Positions 18,222-27,885 of a stretch of DNA of 64,000 bases are shown here, piece by piece (the stretch's first letter is position 1; every line of letters begins with the position of its first letter). Location: positions 10,322 through 74,321 of the forward strand of contig URSO01000001.1 of NCBI GenBank assembly GCA_900550415.1. The letters run 5' to 3'. The notes below the pieces were generated by a model. The model had not been told where the DNA came from, made no database searches, and saw nothing but the letters and a program-made list of their open reading frames with translations. The DNA is from an uncultured Collinsella sp. Its GTDB lineage: Bacteria; Actinomycetota; Coriobacteriia; Coriobacteriales; Coriobacteriaceae. A program made the position numbers and the translations under genes.

Positions 18222-19744
18222 TGGCGTTCGAGACGTTTGCCGTTCACGCGGCCTGCATCCGTGGCGTCGAGGCGATTCACGTCACGGTCGAGGTCTCGCT
18301 TGCCGGTGGTGTTCCGGGCATCCAAATGCTCGGCATTCCGAGTATGGAGGTGATGGAGTCACGCGGTCGTATTCGCTGCGCGATGCGCTCCGCCGGGTTC
18401 GAGATCCCACGCTCGGGCATTACGGTCAACCTGGCGCCCGGCGATATTCGCAAGACCGGTAGCGGCTTTGATCTGCCCATCGCCATCGCGGTTCTGGCGG
18501 CCGATGGGCAGATTCCCCGTGACAACCTCGATCGCTGCCTTATCGCCGGCGAGCTCGGCTTGGACGGTACGGTGCTTCCCGTCAAGGGCGAGGTGGCGTT
18601 TCAGCTATTGGCGCGTGATATGGGGCTGTCCTTTATCGCCGGCAGGTCCGATCAGCATGTGCCGCTTGCGGGCGTGGATTGCGGATTTATCGATCATTTG
18701 TCTCAGCTTGCCCATGGCATGGGTGATGCCGCGCGGCACTACTTGGATTCTGAAGTGCTCGAGGCGACCTTTGAGCCCGAACTCGACTATGCCGACGTAC
18801 TGGGGCAGGAAGTCGCTAAACGCGGCATGGCGCTTGCGGCCGCCGGCGAGCTCGGTTTGCTTATGATCGGGTCCCCGGGATCGGGCAAGACGATGCTCGC
18901 CCGTCGTATGACCGGCATCCTGCCCGAGCTTTCCGTTGAGGATCAACAGGAGGCGCTGTGCATCCATTCGGTTCTGGGTGAGAACATCGATGGATTATTG
19001 GCAGGTCATCGGCCGTTTCGAAGTCCCCATCACAGCATATCAACGGCTGGCCTCATTGGCGGAGGGCGCCCGGTGCATCCGGGTGAGATCAGCCTGGCTC
19101 ATGGCGGCGTGCTCTTTTTGGACGAGCTTGCTGAGTTTCCCACGGGTGTGCTGCAGACGCTGCGTCAGCCCATCGAACGCGGCTATGTGAGGATCGTGCG
19201 CGTCGACGGGGCCTTTACCTTCCCGTCGCGCTTTCAGCTGCTGGCTGCGAGTAACCCTTGCCCCTGCGGCTTCTTGGGTGATCGCGAGGTGCCGTGTCGC
19301 TGCTCGGCGGCGATGGTCGAGCGCTATCGGTCTAAACTGCGCGGTCCTTTGGCCGACCGTATCGACATGATGATCGATGTGACCCGTCCCGACCCCCAAG
19401 TGATTATCGAGGGTGCGGAGGGTATGCCGTCTGCCGAGTTACGTGACTACGTTGTGCGCGGTCGCGCTTTTCGCGCTTGGCGCGAATCCCGTATGGACGA
19501 TGCGGATGCCGAGGCCGAGGATGACGAGACACGATCCATTGACGGCGTCGTTTCGACCTTTGAGCTCGATGATGCGGCGGAGAAGTGTGTGCTCGGCCTG
19601 TCGAAGCGCACACATCTCACGGGTCGCGGCATCGTGCGACTGGTGCGTATCGCGCGTACAATCGCCGACGTCGCCGAGAGCGAGCAAGTGACGCAGGACC
19701 ACGTGCTCGAGGCGGCGATGTACCAGGGAAGGAGGGACCAATGA
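18221..19744 (+). CDS. comM: ComM-type AAA+ ATPase (Mg-chelatase-like)
   Basis: This 507-residue protein has an N-terminal Lon-protease-like fold (residues ~1-190) followed by an AAA+ module: Walker A GSPGSGKTML, Walker B GVLFLDELAEFP, and the conserved NPCPCGFLGD and C-terminal helical lid (THLTGRGIVRLVRIARTIAD). ComM is a helicase that promotes branch migration during natural transformation. ATG 18221 overlaps the yraN stop, and dprA starts within its own stop codon, so the three genes are coupled. Confidence 0.93.
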   Translation: MAFETFAVHAACIRGVEAIHVTVEVSLAGGVPGIQMLGIPSMEVMESRGRIRCAMRSAGFEIPRSGITVNLAPGDIRKTGSGFDLPIAIAVLAADGQIPRDNLDRCLIAGELGLDGTVLPVKGEVAFQLLARDMGLSFIAGRSDQHVPLAGVDCGFIDHLSQLAHGMGDAARHYLDSEVLEATFEPELDYADVLGQEVAKRGMALAAAGELGLLMIGSPGSGKTMLARRMTGILPELSVEDQQEALCIHSVLGENIDGLLAGHRPFRSPHHSISTAGLIGGGRPVHPGEISLAHGGVLFLDELAEFPTGVLQTLRQPIERGYVRIVRVDGAFTFPSRFQLLAASNPCPCGFLGDREVPCRCSAAMVERYRSKLRGPLADRIDMMIDVTRPDPQVIIEGAEGMPSAELRDYVVRGRAFRAWRESRMDDADAEAEDDETRSIDGVVSTFELDDAAEKCVLGLSKRTHLTGRGIVRLVRIARTIADVAESEQVTQDHVLEAAMYQGRRDQ

Positions 19745-20676
19745 TGGCCGAGGGGACCTACGAGCTGCATCCAGGTGATGCGTTGTATCCCGAGACCGTT
19801 TTGGAGCTTTCTGATGTACCCCAGACGCTCTATGTGCGCGGCAACCCCGAGGTGCTTTCGACGCCCGCGCTCTCCATCATCGGCGCGCGCAAGGCCTCGC
19901 CGTATGGTCTTGCCGTGGCAGAGCTTGCGGCAAAGGTGGCGGTCGAGGCGGGAGTGACGGTAGTTTCGGGCGGCGCGGTCGGTTGTGACCAGGCCTCGGG
20001 TTGGGCTGCGGTCAACGCTGCCGGCAAACACGTCGTGGTGCTGGGGACGGGCGCCGACGTGGTCTACCCGCGTTCGAGCGCGGGGCTTATTACGCGCACG
20101 CTCGATACGGGTGGCGCGGTCGTGTCGATCTCCCCGTGGGGCATGGGCCCGCGCAAGTTTGCCTTTCCGCGCCGCAATCGCGTGATCGCGGCCCTGTCGC
20201 AAGCCCTCTTTGTATCCGAGGCGGGTATGCCTTCCGGGACGTTTTCTACAGCCGAGGCTGCTATGGATTTGGGGCGCGAACTTCTTGCTGTGCCGGGGTC
20301 GATCCTATCGCCCGAGTCGCGTGGCACGAATTACCTCATTGCGAACGGTGCCTGCTGCATCATCGACGAGGAATCTATCGAGATGGCTATTTCACGCATC
20401 TACGGCACCCTGCGCTACTCGCGCCCCGATGCTCCCGGCATTGCCGACCTGGATCAAACACAGCAGACCGTGATGCATGCACTCATCGCCTCTCCGCTCA
20501 AGGTCGACGACATCGCGGCACTCGTCTCGCTCGATGCCGTTGGCGTACTTAAGCTCCTGGGTTCGCTTGAGCTCGAGGGCCTTATCGAGCGCATGATGGA
20601 TGGAAGGTATGCGCCCTCCAAGTTTGCTCTTCACGCCCAGACACCCTTCGGTCACAATGGAAAACATGTCAATTAG
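19741..20676 (+). CDS. dprA: DNA-processing protein DprA
   Basis: This 311-residue DprA has an extended Rossmann fold with SIIGARKASPYG, VVSGGAVGCDQASGWAAV and FPRRNRVIAALSQALFVSEA. A C-terminal winged-helix region follows (VMHALIASPLKVDDIAAL). It binds incoming single-stranded DNA and loads RecA during transformation. The start is ATGATG at 19741/19744, behind AGGAGG; the second ATG has the better spacing. topA, which often lies between dprA and trmFO, is absent. Confidence 0.94.
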   Translation: MMAEGTYELHPGDALYPETVLELSDVPQTLYVRGNPEVLSTPALSIIGARKASPYGLAVAELAAKVAVEAGVTVVSGGAVGCDQASGWAAVNAAGKHVVVLGTGADVVYPRSSAGLITRTLDTGGAVVSISPWGMGPRKFAFPRRNRVIAALSQALFVSEAGMPSGTFSTAEAAMDLGRELLAVPGSILSPESRGTNYLIANGACCIIDEESIEMAISRIYGTLRYSRPDAPGIADLDQTQQTVMHALIASPLKVDDIAALVSLDAVGVLKLLGSLELEGLIERMMDGRYAPSKFALHAQTPFGHNGKHVN

Positions 20677-20690
20677 AAAGGTGTTTGCAG

Positions 20691-22028
20691 ATGCTGTTTG
20701 ATCAGGTGACGGTTATCGGTGGCGGTCTGGCGGGTTCGGAGTGCGCGATTCAGCTGGCGGATCGCGGGTTTTCCGTAAAGCTGTGCGAGATGCGCCCCCA
20801 GGTGAGCTCCCCGGCCCACCATACCGATCACCTGGCAGAGCTCGTCTGTTCCAATTCGTTTAAGTCGACCCGTCCGGATTCCGCGGCTGGTTTGCTGAAG
20901 GCCGAGCTTGAGCGCATGGGTTCAGTCCTGCTCGATTGCGCCCATCGCGCGGCTGTTCCCGCCGGCGGTGCCCTGGCGGTCGACCGCGTCAAGTTTTCCG
21001 AGCTTGTCGAGGCCGAGGTTGCCGCCCGTCCCAATATCGAGATCATTCACGGCGAGGTCACGCAGATTCCCGAAGGTCACGTGGTCATTGCCGCCGGCCC
21101 CTTGTGCTCGCCGGCGCTGAGCGAAGAGGTCATGAAGCTCGTCGGTGGCGACGCCCTTGCGTTCTTCGATGCCGCGGCGCCGATCGTCGATGCCTCCACG
21201 CTCGATATGGACGTGCTGTTCTCGCAGTCGCGCTACGAGGAGCAGGGGAGCGGCGACTATCTCAACGCTCCGCTCAACAAGGAGGAGTACGAGGCCTTTA
21301 TCGAGGCGCTTACCACGGCAGACCGCGTGGTGCTCAAGGACTTTGAGGGCGGCGATCTGTTCCAGGCCTGCCAGCCTGCCGAGGAAGTTGCGCGCACCGG
21401 CAAGGACGCCATTCGCTTTGGCGCCATGAAGCCCGTCGGCCTCACCGACCCGCGAACCGGTCGTCGTCCCTGGGCGGCGATTCAGCTGCGTGCCGAGAAT
21501 AAGGAGAAGACCGCCTATAACCTGGTGGGCTTCCAGACCAACTTGACCTTTGGCGAGCAGAAGCGCGTCTTCCATATGGTGCCGGGCCTGGAGAACGCTG
21601 AGTTCTTCCGCTACGGTGTCATGCACCGTAATACCTTTGTCGACGCCCCGCACGTGCTCGATGGCACCTTTGCCGTGCCTGGTACCGGCGTGCGCCTGGC
21701 CGGTCAGATCACCGGCACCGAGGGGTACATGGAAGCCGTGGCGACCGGTCTGCTCGCGGCGCTCAACACCTATGCCGAGGCTATCGGCGCCGCGGGCGTC
21801 GAGTTGCCCCGCGTGGGCGCCCTGGGCGCGCTCGTGGGCTATGCGACCGATCCTGCCACCGTGGGCTACCAGCCCATGCATGTCAACTTTGGCCTGGTGC
21901 CGCCGCTCGAGGACGGTAAGCGTCGCAGCAAGCGCGACCGCTACCAGGCGTATGCGGACCGTGCGCTCGAGGCTCTTGATGCCTATCTGGCCACTCGCCC
22001 CGATCTGTTTGGAGGCGACCGGTCATAG
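20691..22028 (+). CDS. trmFO: methylenetetrahydrofolate-tRNA (uracil-54-C5) methyltransferase TrmFO
   Basis: This 445-residue flavoprotein makes ribothymidine at position 54 of tRNA using methylenetetrahydrofolate. It shows the FAD motif VTVIGGGLAGSECA at the N terminus, the conserved Cys in ELVCSNSFKS, and the C-terminal MHVNFGLVPPL block. TrmFO is typical of Firmicutes and several other phyla. A TTG at 20685 is possible, but ATG 20691 fits GAAAGGTG better. The following Xer gene begins at its stop codon. Confidence 0.95.
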   Translation: MLFDQVTVIGGGLAGSECAIQLADRGFSVKLCEMRPQVSSPAHHTDHLAELVCSNSFKSTRPDSAAGLLKAELERMGSVLLDCAHRAAVPAGGALAVDRVKFSELVEAEVAARPNIEIIHGEVTQIPEGHVVIAAGPLCSPALSEEVMKLVGGDALAFFDAAAPIVDASTLDMDVLFSQSRYEEQGSGDYLNAPLNKEEYEAFIEALTTADRVVLKDFEGGDLFQACQPAEEVARTGKDAIRFGAMKPVGLTDPRTGRRPWAAIQLRAENKEKTAYNLVGFQTNLTFGEQKRVFHMVPGLENAEFFRYGVMHRNTFVDAPHVLDGTFAVPGTGVRLAGQITGTEGYMEAVATGLLAALNTYAEAIGAAGVELPRVGALGALVGYATDPATVGYQPMHVNFGLVPPLEDGKRRSKRDRYQAYADRALEALDAYLATRPDLFGGDRS

Positions 22029-22945
22029 CCTTTGACCTGTACGATGCCGTCGACTCGTATATCGCCTATATCGCACGTGTCGAGGGACTTTCTCCCAACA
22101 CGGTGACGGCCTATGGCTCGAGGCTGGAGCGCTTTGCTGCCTGGTGCGAGCGCGAGGATATCGATGCCTTCGCTGCCGACGTGCGCACCATTCGTCGCTA
22201 TCTTGCCGAGCTTTCGCGTGAACAGGTGGCTCCCCGAACGCTTGCGGCGCACCTTTCGGCTATCCGATCGCTCTATCGCTGGATGGCTGCCGAGGGGATT
22301 GTCGAGGGCGATGCAGTCTCGGCGATCGCATCGCCCAAGCTGCCGCGTGACCTGCCGGGCGTCCTTACGATCAAGCAGGTCGATGCGCTGCTCAAGACGC
22401 CTGATACCTCAACACCCGCGGGACTGCGCGATGCGGCGATGCTCGAGCTGCTCTATGCCTCGGGCGCCCGTATCTCAGAGCTCGCAGCACTCAATGTGGA
22501 GTCCATTGCGTGGTCCGAACGCACGCTGCGCCTGTGGGGCAAGGGGAGCAAAGAACGTATCGTCCCCCTGTATCGTCGTGCGCTCGAGGCGACGCGTCTC
22601 TATATTGAGGAGGGGAGGCCGAAGTTGCTCGCTCAGGCAAAGCGTCGTGACCCCGCTACCGGGCCGCATCCGCTGCTTATATCGGCGCGCGGTAATCGCA
22701 TGAGTGCAGCCATGCTCAGGCGGCGGTTCCATACGCTGGCGACGCTCGCCGGCATTCCGGCCGACATCGCCCCGCATGCGATGCGCCATACCTTTGCGAC
22801 CGACTTGCTCGAGGGCGGCGCGGACCTGCGCTCGGTTCAAGAGCTGCTGGGTCATGCGAGCCTGTCCACGACGCAGATCTACACGCATCTCACACCCGAT
22901 CGGCTTAAGCGGGCTGTGGCTCAAGCCCATCCCCGCGGCGAATAG
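22025..22945 (+). CDS. xerC: tyrosine recombinase XerC/XerD type
   Basis: This is a housekeeping chromosome-dimer resolvase of about 306 residues. The N-terminal SAM-like domain (YIAYIARVEGLSPNTVTAY...) precedes a catalytic domain with Arg in SGARISEL, Lys in WGKGSKERIVPL, HAMRHTFAT, GHASLSTTQIY and the nucleophile Tyr in IYTHL. Its place after trmFO matches Bacillus codV (XerC). No ATG, GTG or TTG exists in frame between a stop at 21977 and GTG 22103, yet the family's N terminus is encoded upstream of that GTG. I place the start at ATA 22025, nine bases after GGAGG and overlapping the trmFO stop. Confidence 0.85.
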   Translation: MAFDLYDAVDSYIAYIARVEGLSPNTVTAYGSRLERFAAWCEREDIDAFAADVRTIRRYLAELSREQVAPRTLAAHLSAIRSLYRWMAAEGIVEGDAVSAIASPKLPRDLPGVLTIKQVDALLKTPDTSTPAGLRDAAMLELLYASGARISELAALNVESIAWSERTLRLWGKGSKERIVPLYRRALEATRLYIEEGRPKLLAQAKRRDPATGPHPLLISARGNRMSAAMLRRRFHTLATLAGIPADIAPHAMRHTFATDLLEGGADLRSVQELLGHASLSTTQIYTHLTPDRLKRAVAQAHPRGE

Positions 22946-22994
22946 TGGCTGGGACGTCCCGCGCCGCGCTCAGGTGTGTGGTTTTGATTGCGGG

Positions 22995-23023
22995 TTGGCA
23001 GGAAGGTGCATTCCTGCTATCAT
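22995..23023 (+). promoter_or_regulatory. promoter for rpsB-tsf
   Basis: TTGGCA (22995-23000) and TATCAT (23018-23023) are separated by 17 nt. The predicted start near 23030 gives a leader of about 135 nt. Confidence 0.68.
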
Positions 23024-23030
23024 TCATCGG

Positions 23031-23164
23031 GTTGCTTCACGGCAACAGGTTTTTATCACGCACGCGCGGCTACTTCATACCGTGGTGCCCGGGCTTTGGT
23101 AGCACATGTCCGGGTTGGTTTTGGAGGATGACCCCGCGCGGAGGCAAACCACAGGAGGTTTAAC
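23031..23164 (+). promoter_or_regulatory. structured leader of rpsB
   Basis: The long leader begins with a GTTGC/GCAAC hairpin (23031-23046), followed by AGGTTTTTAT. Further on, alternative pairings are possible, such as CCCGG with CCGGG and GTGC with GCAC between about 23083 and 23115. S2 leaders are autoregulatory in many bacteria; I cannot match this one to a specific motif by eye. Confidence 0.35.
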
Positions 23165-23893
23165 ATGGCTACCAAGATTAATATCCGCACCCTGCTCGAG
23201 GCCGGCTGCCACTTCGGTCACCAGACCCGTCGCTGGAACCCCAAGATGAAGCCGTTCATCTTCGGTGAGCGCAACGGCATCTACATCCTCGACCTCAAGC
23301 AGACCATCCTCGACGCCGATCAGGCCTACACCTTCGTCAAGAACGTCGCCAAGGGCGGTAATGTGCTGTTCGTCGGCACCAAGAAGCAGGCTCAGGAGGC
23401 CGTCAAGAACGCTGCTGAGCGCGCCAACATGCCTTACATCAACCAGCGTTGGCTCGGCGGCATGCTGACCAACTTCGTCACCATCCGCTCCCGCATCAAC
23501 CGCATGGAGGAGCTCGAGGCCATGGTCGAGGACGGCCGCATGGCAGTGCTCCCCAAGAAGGAGCAGGCTGTTCTCGGCAAGGAGCTCACTAAGCTCCAGA
23601 CCAACCTCGGTGGTGCCCGCGACATGAAGGGTCTGCCCCAGGCTCTCTTCGTCATCGACACCAAGCGCGAGGAGAACGCCATCAAGGAGGCTCAGCGCCT
23701 GAACATCCCCGTCGTCGCTCTGATCGACACCAACTCCGATCCCGACGAGGTCGAGTACGGCATCCCCTGCAACGATGACGCTATCTCTGCTGTCACCCTT
23801 ATGTGTGAGCTCATGGCTGACGCCTGCCTCGCTGGCTCCGGCAAGGAGCAGGTCTCCGAGGCCGAGATGGCCGCTGAGCCCAAGGCCGAGTAA
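23165..23893 (+). CDS. rpsB: 30S ribosomal protein S2
   Basis: This 242-residue S2 begins [22 protein letters not shown] and contains [24 protein letters not shown] and [26 protein letters not shown], all diagnostic. AGGAGG lies just before ATG 23165. It forms the usual pair with tsf. Confidence 0.97.
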   Translation: MATKINIRTLLEAGCHFGHQTRRWNPKMKPFIFGERNGIYILDLKQTILDADQAYTFVKNVAKGGNVLFVGTKKQAQEAVKNAAERANMPYINQRWLGGMLTNFVTIRSRINRMEELEAMVEDGRMAVLPKKEQAVLGKELTKLQTNLGGARDMKGLPQALFVIDTKREENAIKEAQRLNIPVVALIDTNSDPDEVEYGIPCNDDAISAVTLMCELMADACLAGSGKEQVSEAEMAAEPKAE

Positions 23894-23938
23894 ATCAGTC
23901 TTAGTTAATTCTTTTTCATCTCTTTGAAAGGAACCACA

Positions 23939-24808
23939 ATGGCCCAGATTACCGCCGCTATGGTCAAGCAGCTCCGCGAGATGACCGACTCCCCGATGAT
24001 GGAGTGCAAGAAGGCTCTCGTCGAGGCTGACGGCGACATGGACGCCGCTGTCGACGTTCTGCGTAAGAACGGCCTTGCCAAGGCTGCCAAGAAGGCTGGC
24101 CGTGAGACCAACGAGGGCGCTGTCGCCGCGTTCGTCTCCGAGGATGGCAAGACCGGCGCTCTGCTCGAGCTCTCCTGCGAGACCGACTTCGTTGGCTCCA
24201 ACGCCAAGTTCACTGGCTTTGCTTCCAAGGTCGCTGAGGTTGTCGCTACCACCGAGCCTGCTGACGTCGACGCTCTGCTCGAGAAGCCGATGGGCGAGGA
24301 GACCGTTTCCTCCGAGCTCACCGAGATGATTCACATCATGGGCGAGAACATGAAGATCTCTCGCTTCGCTGCCCGCAAGGCCGAGAACGGCGCGCTCGCT
24401 TCTTACATCCACATGGGTGGTAAGATCGGCGTCCTCGTCGAGTTCGCCTTCGAGAAGGCCGAGACCGCTCAGGCTGAGTCCTTCAAGACCTTCGCTCACG
24501 ACGTTGCCCTTCAGGTTGCCGCCGTCGCACCGATCTGCGCCACCCGCGATCAGGTTCCGGCCGAGACCGTCGAGCACGAGAAGCAGATCTACATGGCCCA
24601 GGCTGCCGAGTCCGGCAAGCCCGAGGCTATCCAGGAGAAGATGGCTGTCGGCCGTCTGGAGAAGTTCTACAAGCAGTCCGTGCTCACCGAGCAGGAGTTC
24701 ATCAAGGACAGCTCCCTCACCATCAAGAAGTACGCTGAGCAGGTCTCCAAGGAGCTCGGCGACACCATTACCGTCGTTGCCTTTGACCGTCTGGTCCGTG
24801 GCGAGTAA
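23939..24808 (+). CDS. tsf: elongation factor Ts
   Basis: This 289-residue nucleotide exchange factor for EF-Tu has an N-terminal UBA-like domain (QLREMTDSPMMECKKALVEADGDMDAAVDVLRKNG) and a core with TDFV in LSCETDFVGSN. ATG 23939 follows GAAAGGAA. A strong terminator lies 22 bp after the stop. Confidence 0.97.
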   Translation: MAQITAAMVKQLREMTDSPMMECKKALVEADGDMDAAVDVLRKNGLAKAAKKAGRETNEGAVAAFVSEDGKTGALLELSCETDFVGSNAKFTGFASKVAEVVATTEPADVDALLEKPMGEETVSSELTEMIHIMGENMKISRFAARKAENGALASYIHMGGKIGVLVEFAFEKAETAQAESFKTFAHDVALQVAAVAPICATRDQVPAETVEHEKQIYMAQAAESGKPEAIQEKMAVGRLEKFYKQSVLTEQEFIKDSSLTIKKYAEQVSKELGDTITVVAFDRLVRGE

Positions 24809-24830
24809 ATAAGCTCTTGTAGCTGGTAAT

Positions 24831-24867
24831 GAGCAGGCTGTGGGTTTTACTCACAGCCTGCTTTTTC
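24831..24867 (+). terminator. terminator after tsf
   Basis: GCAGGCTGTG (24833-24842) pairs with CACAGCCTGC (24852-24861), followed by TTTTT. A second small hairpin, GGCTCT/AGAGCC (24870-24885), lies between it and pyrH. Confidence 0.9.
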
Positions 24868-24925
24868 ATGGCTCTTATCAGAGCCTTTGATATCATATTG
24901 AGAGTCTAATTAAAGGAGGATCGCT

Positions 24926-25648
24926 TTGTCCGACATCCGATATAAACGCGTGCTTCTGAAGCTTTCCGGCGAAGCGCTGATGGGCGACGGCCACTACGGC
25001 ATCGACCCCAAGGTTACCGATCATCTTGCCAAGCAGGTCAAGGAGCTGCTCGCCGTTGGTCACGAGGTTGGCGTCGTTGTCGGCGGCGGCAACATTTTCC
25101 GTGGCATGGCAGGCGCTGCCGGTGGCATGGAGCGTGCTCAGGCCGACTACATGGGCATGCTGGCAACCGTTATGAACGCGCTCGCCCTGCAGGATGCCTT
25201 CGAGCACAACGATGTTCCCTGCCGCGTGATGAGCGCTATCCAGATGAACGAGATCTGCGAGCCCTATATTCGTCGCCGCGCTATCAACCATCTGTCCAAG
25301 GGCAACGTCGTCATCTTCGCTGCCGGTTCGGGCAATCCGTACTTTACGACCGACACCGCCGCGGCTCTTCGTGCGTGCGAGATCGGCGCCGAGATTCTGA
25401 TTAAAGCCACCAAGGTTGACGGCATCTACGACAAGGATCCCGTCAAGTGCGCCGATGCCGTCCGTTTTGACAAGATTACCTATCACGAGGTTCTCGTCCG
25501 CGGCCTGCAGGTTATGGATTCCACGGCTACGGCTCTGTGCCAGGATAACCGTATGCCGATTTTGGTCCTCAACATCGATGGCGAGGACACCGTCAAGCGC
25601 GCGCTTTCGGGTGAGCCCGTCGGCACGCTCGTCTATCAGGAGGATTAA
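24926..25648 (+). CDS. pyrH: UMP kinase
   Basis: This is a 240-residue bacterial UMP kinase of the amino acid kinase fold, with [12 protein letters not shown] at the N terminus and GGGNIFRG and [12 protein letters not shown] further on. It makes UDP in pyrimidine synthesis. The start is TTG 24926, six bases after AAAGGAGGA. It begins the conserved pyrH-frr-uppS-cdsA-dxr-rseP-ispG-proS run. Confidence 0.96.
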   Translation: MSDIRYKRVLLKLSGEALMGDGHYGIDPKVTDHLAKQVKELLAVGHEVGVVVGGGNIFRGMAGAAGGMERAQADYMGMLATVMNALALQDAFEHNDVPCRVMSAIQMNEICEPYIRRRAINHLSKGNVVIFAAGSGNPYFTTDTAAALRACEIGAEILIKATKVDGIYDKDPVKCADAVRFDKITYHEVLVRGLQVMDSTATALCQDNRMPILVLNIDGEDTVKRALSGEPVGTLVYQED

Positions 25649-25650
25649 GC

Positions 25651-26187
25651 ATGGCAGAGAACATCACCGCCCACATGGACAAGTCGCTCGAGTCCCTCAA
25701 GCATAACTTCTCCAAGGTCCGTACCGGCCGCGCCAACGCTAACATTCTGTCCGACATCACCGTCGATTATTACGGTGTTCCCACGCCGGTCACGCAGGTT
25801 GCCGCCGTAAAGACCCCCGAGGCCCACATGCTGCTCATCGAGCCGTGGGACAAGGCGCTCATCAACGCTATCGTCAAGGCCATCGGCGCTTCCGATCTGG
25901 GTATTACCCCCAACTCCGATGGCACCGTCGTTCGTCTGCCGTTCCCGGCTCCCACCGAGGAGCGCCGTCGCGAGCTCGTCAAGGAGTGCCGCGAGTACGC
26001 TGAGCAGGCCAAGGTGTCTATCCGTAACATCCGTCGCGACTTCAACAACAAGCTCGAGCGCGATGAGGAGCTCACCGAGGACGATGTCCGTCGCGAGCAG
26101 GCCAAGGTCCAGAAGCACACCGATGAGTATGTCGCCAAGGTCGAGGAGCTTCTGAAGGAAAAAGAAGCCGAGGTCATGGAGATCTAA
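25651..26187 (+). CDS. frr: ribosome recycling factor
   Basis: This 178-residue RRF contains the central KVRTGRANANIL motif and the C-terminal VRREQAKVQKHTDEYVAKVEELLKEKEAEVMEI helix. With EF-G it splits post-termination ribosomes. It is a few residues shorter at the N terminus than the common 185. It lies two bases after pyrH. Confidence 0.96.
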   Translation: MAENITAHMDKSLESLKHNFSKVRTGRANANILSDITVDYYGVPTPVTQVAAVKTPEAHMLLIEPWDKALINAIVKAIGASDLGITPNSDGTVVRLPFPAPTEERRRELVKECREYAEQAKVSIRNIRRDFNNKLERDEELTEDDVRREQAKVQKHTDEYVAKVEELLKEKEAEVMEI

Positions 26188-26188
26188 G

Positions 26189-26983
26189 GTGCAATACGAC
26201 GAGCATAAACTGGTCGAGTACTTTGCCGACGCCCCTGCGGGCGTCGGTTTTTCCGACCTTGACCTCAATAACATTCCGCACCATATCTCGTGCATCATGG
26301 ACGGCAACGGTCGTTGGGCCACGTCGCGCGGTCTTGCGCGCACTGAGGGCCACAAGGCGGGTATCGTCTCCCTTCGCGAGATCATTACCGCCTGCGTGCG
26401 CCTGGGCGTCGACGTGCTTTCTGCCTATGCGTTTTCTACCGAAAACTGGAACCGTCCGCAGCATGAGGTCAACGTCTTGATGCATCTGTTTGCCAAGACG
26501 TTTATCGACGAGCTGCCGCTTCTGAAGCGCGAAAACGTGCGCGTCGTCTTTTTGGGTGACATTTCCGCGCTGCCCAAGAAGACCCGTGACGTTTTTGAAC
26601 GCGGTCTTGCCGAGTGCGCCGATCACACTGGTATGACGCTGGCGCTTGCCGTCAACTACGGCGCGCGTGCCGAGATTACCCGCGCTGTCCGTCAGATCGC
26701 ATTCGACGCTGCCGCCGGTAAGATCGATCCTGCCGCGATTGATGACGACATGGTGGCTTCCCACCTCTATACCGCCGGCCTTCCCGATCCTGAGCTTGTG
26801 ATTCGCACTTCTGGTGAGCTGCGCCTTTCGAACTATCTGCTGTGGCAGGTGGCTTATTCCGAGTTCTACGTCACCGATACCTATTGGCCCGACTTTGATC
26901 GCTGGGGCCTTGTCGACGCCATTTTGGCCTATCAGGGCCGTGACCGTAGGTTTGGTGGTCTGAGCAAGACCGAGGAGGCTTAA
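26189..26983 (+). CDS. uppS: isoprenyl transferase (undecaprenyl diphosphate synthase type)
   Basis: This is a 264-residue cis-prenyltransferase starting at GTG 26189. Key motifs are IMDGNGRWATSRGL (catalytic Asp), YAFSTENWNRP, and RTSGELRLSNYLLWQ, which binds the pyrophosphate of IPP. It makes the lipid carrier for cell wall synthesis. An N-terminal extension of about 37 residues precedes the core. Confidence 0.94.
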   Translation: MQYDEHKLVEYFADAPAGVGFSDLDLNNIPHHISCIMDGNGRWATSRGLARTEGHKAGIVSLREIITACVRLGVDVLSAYAFSTENWNRPQHEVNVLMHLFAKTFIDELPLLKRENVRVVFLGDISALPKKTRDVFERGLAECADHTGMTLALAVNYGARAEITRAVRQIAFDAAAGKIDPAAIDDDMVASHLYTAGLPDPELVIRTSGELRLSNYLLWQVAYSEFYVTDTYWPDFDRWGLVDAILAYQGRDRRFGGLSKTEEA

Positions 26984-26985
26984 TC

Positions 26986-27885
26986 GTGTCCGATCGTCCC
27001 AAGGCAACTGCTCCCAAGACATCTGAGCGCAAGGCTGTCGCTGCGGGAGCGCCCGCAGCGAAGAGCGGCACCGGTTCGTGGCTTGCGGGCTTTATCCCCC
27101 GGGCCGCCGCCGGTATCGTCTACGCCGTCGTCTTTATCCTGTGCCTGGTTTTGGGTATCGTGCCCACGGCCATCTTTGTTTCCGTCATGAGCGGTCTGTG
27201 CTGCTATGAGTTTTTCCGTATGACAAGGCTCGATGGCAAGATGGCTAACGAGCGCATGGGTATCGCTGCCGCCGTACTCTTTCCGCTGTCGGCGTTGGGC
27301 GATTCGATGTTGCTGAATGTCCTGCTTTTTGCCCTGATGCTCGCTGTGGGCATTTGGTATGTCTGGTCGCCGCGTACCCGCATCTCCGATGTGGCCGTGA
27401 CGCTCATGGGTCCAATCTACACTGGCTTTATGCTGTCGGCTATCGTGCTGCTGCGCGATGCCGTGCCTGGTTTTGCCGGCGCCCTGCTTTCGGTGGGCGT
27501 TTGCGCGTCCCTTTGGGTTTCCGATTCGTTTGCCTACATCGTGGGCAGTCGTATCGGCAAGCACAAGATGGTTCCCAAGATCTCACCCAAAAAGAGCTGG
27601 GAGGGGTTTGTCGGCGGCATCCTGGGCTCGGTTTTGATTTGGCTCATCCTGTGGGCGACGCACTTCTACAAGCTCAGCCTGCCCTATGCGCTGCTGTGCG
27701 GCGTGGTCGTGTCCATTTTGGGCGTTATCGGCGACCTCATCGAGTCGCGCATCAAGCGCGGTGTGGGCGTCAAGGATTCCGGTAACCTTATCCCGGGCCA
27801 TGGCGGCATGCTCGACCGTAGCGACTCGCTTATCTTTGGCTGCATTACCGCGCAGCTGCTTTTGATGATCGGAGGCGTGCTGTAA
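26986..27885 (+). CDS. cdsA: phosphatidate cytidylyltransferase
   Basis: This is a 299-residue integral membrane enzyme that makes CDP-diacylglycerol. Several hydrophobic segments are evident, and the C-terminal signature SRIKRGVGVKDSGNLIPGHG followed by GMLDRSDS matches the CDS family. The start is GTG 26986. The first 30 residues are charged and rich in Ala, Lys and Pro, and probably cytoplasmic. Its stop overlaps the dxr start by one base. Confidence 0.93.
   Translation: MSDRPKATAPKTSERKAVAAGAPAAKSGTGSWLAGFIPRAAAGIVYAVVFILCLVLGIVPTAIFVSVMSGLCCYEFFRMTRLDGKMANERMGIAAAVLFPLSALGDSMLLNVLLFALMLAVGIWYVWSPRTRISDVAVTLMGPIYTGFMLSAIVLLRDAVPGFAGALLSVGVCASLWVSDSFAYIVGSRIGKHKMVPKISPKKSWEGFVGGILGSVLIWLILWATHFYKLSLPYALLCGVVVSILGVIGDLIESRIKRGVGVKDSGNLIPGHGGMLDRSDSLIFGCITAQLLLMIGGVL

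Noticed and set aside
22025..22945. Tyrosine recombinase as a phage or island integrase
   Set aside because: Gene order (trmFO upstream, rpsB downstream) and motifs fit a housekeeping Xer protein; no att-like repeats or phage genes nearby.
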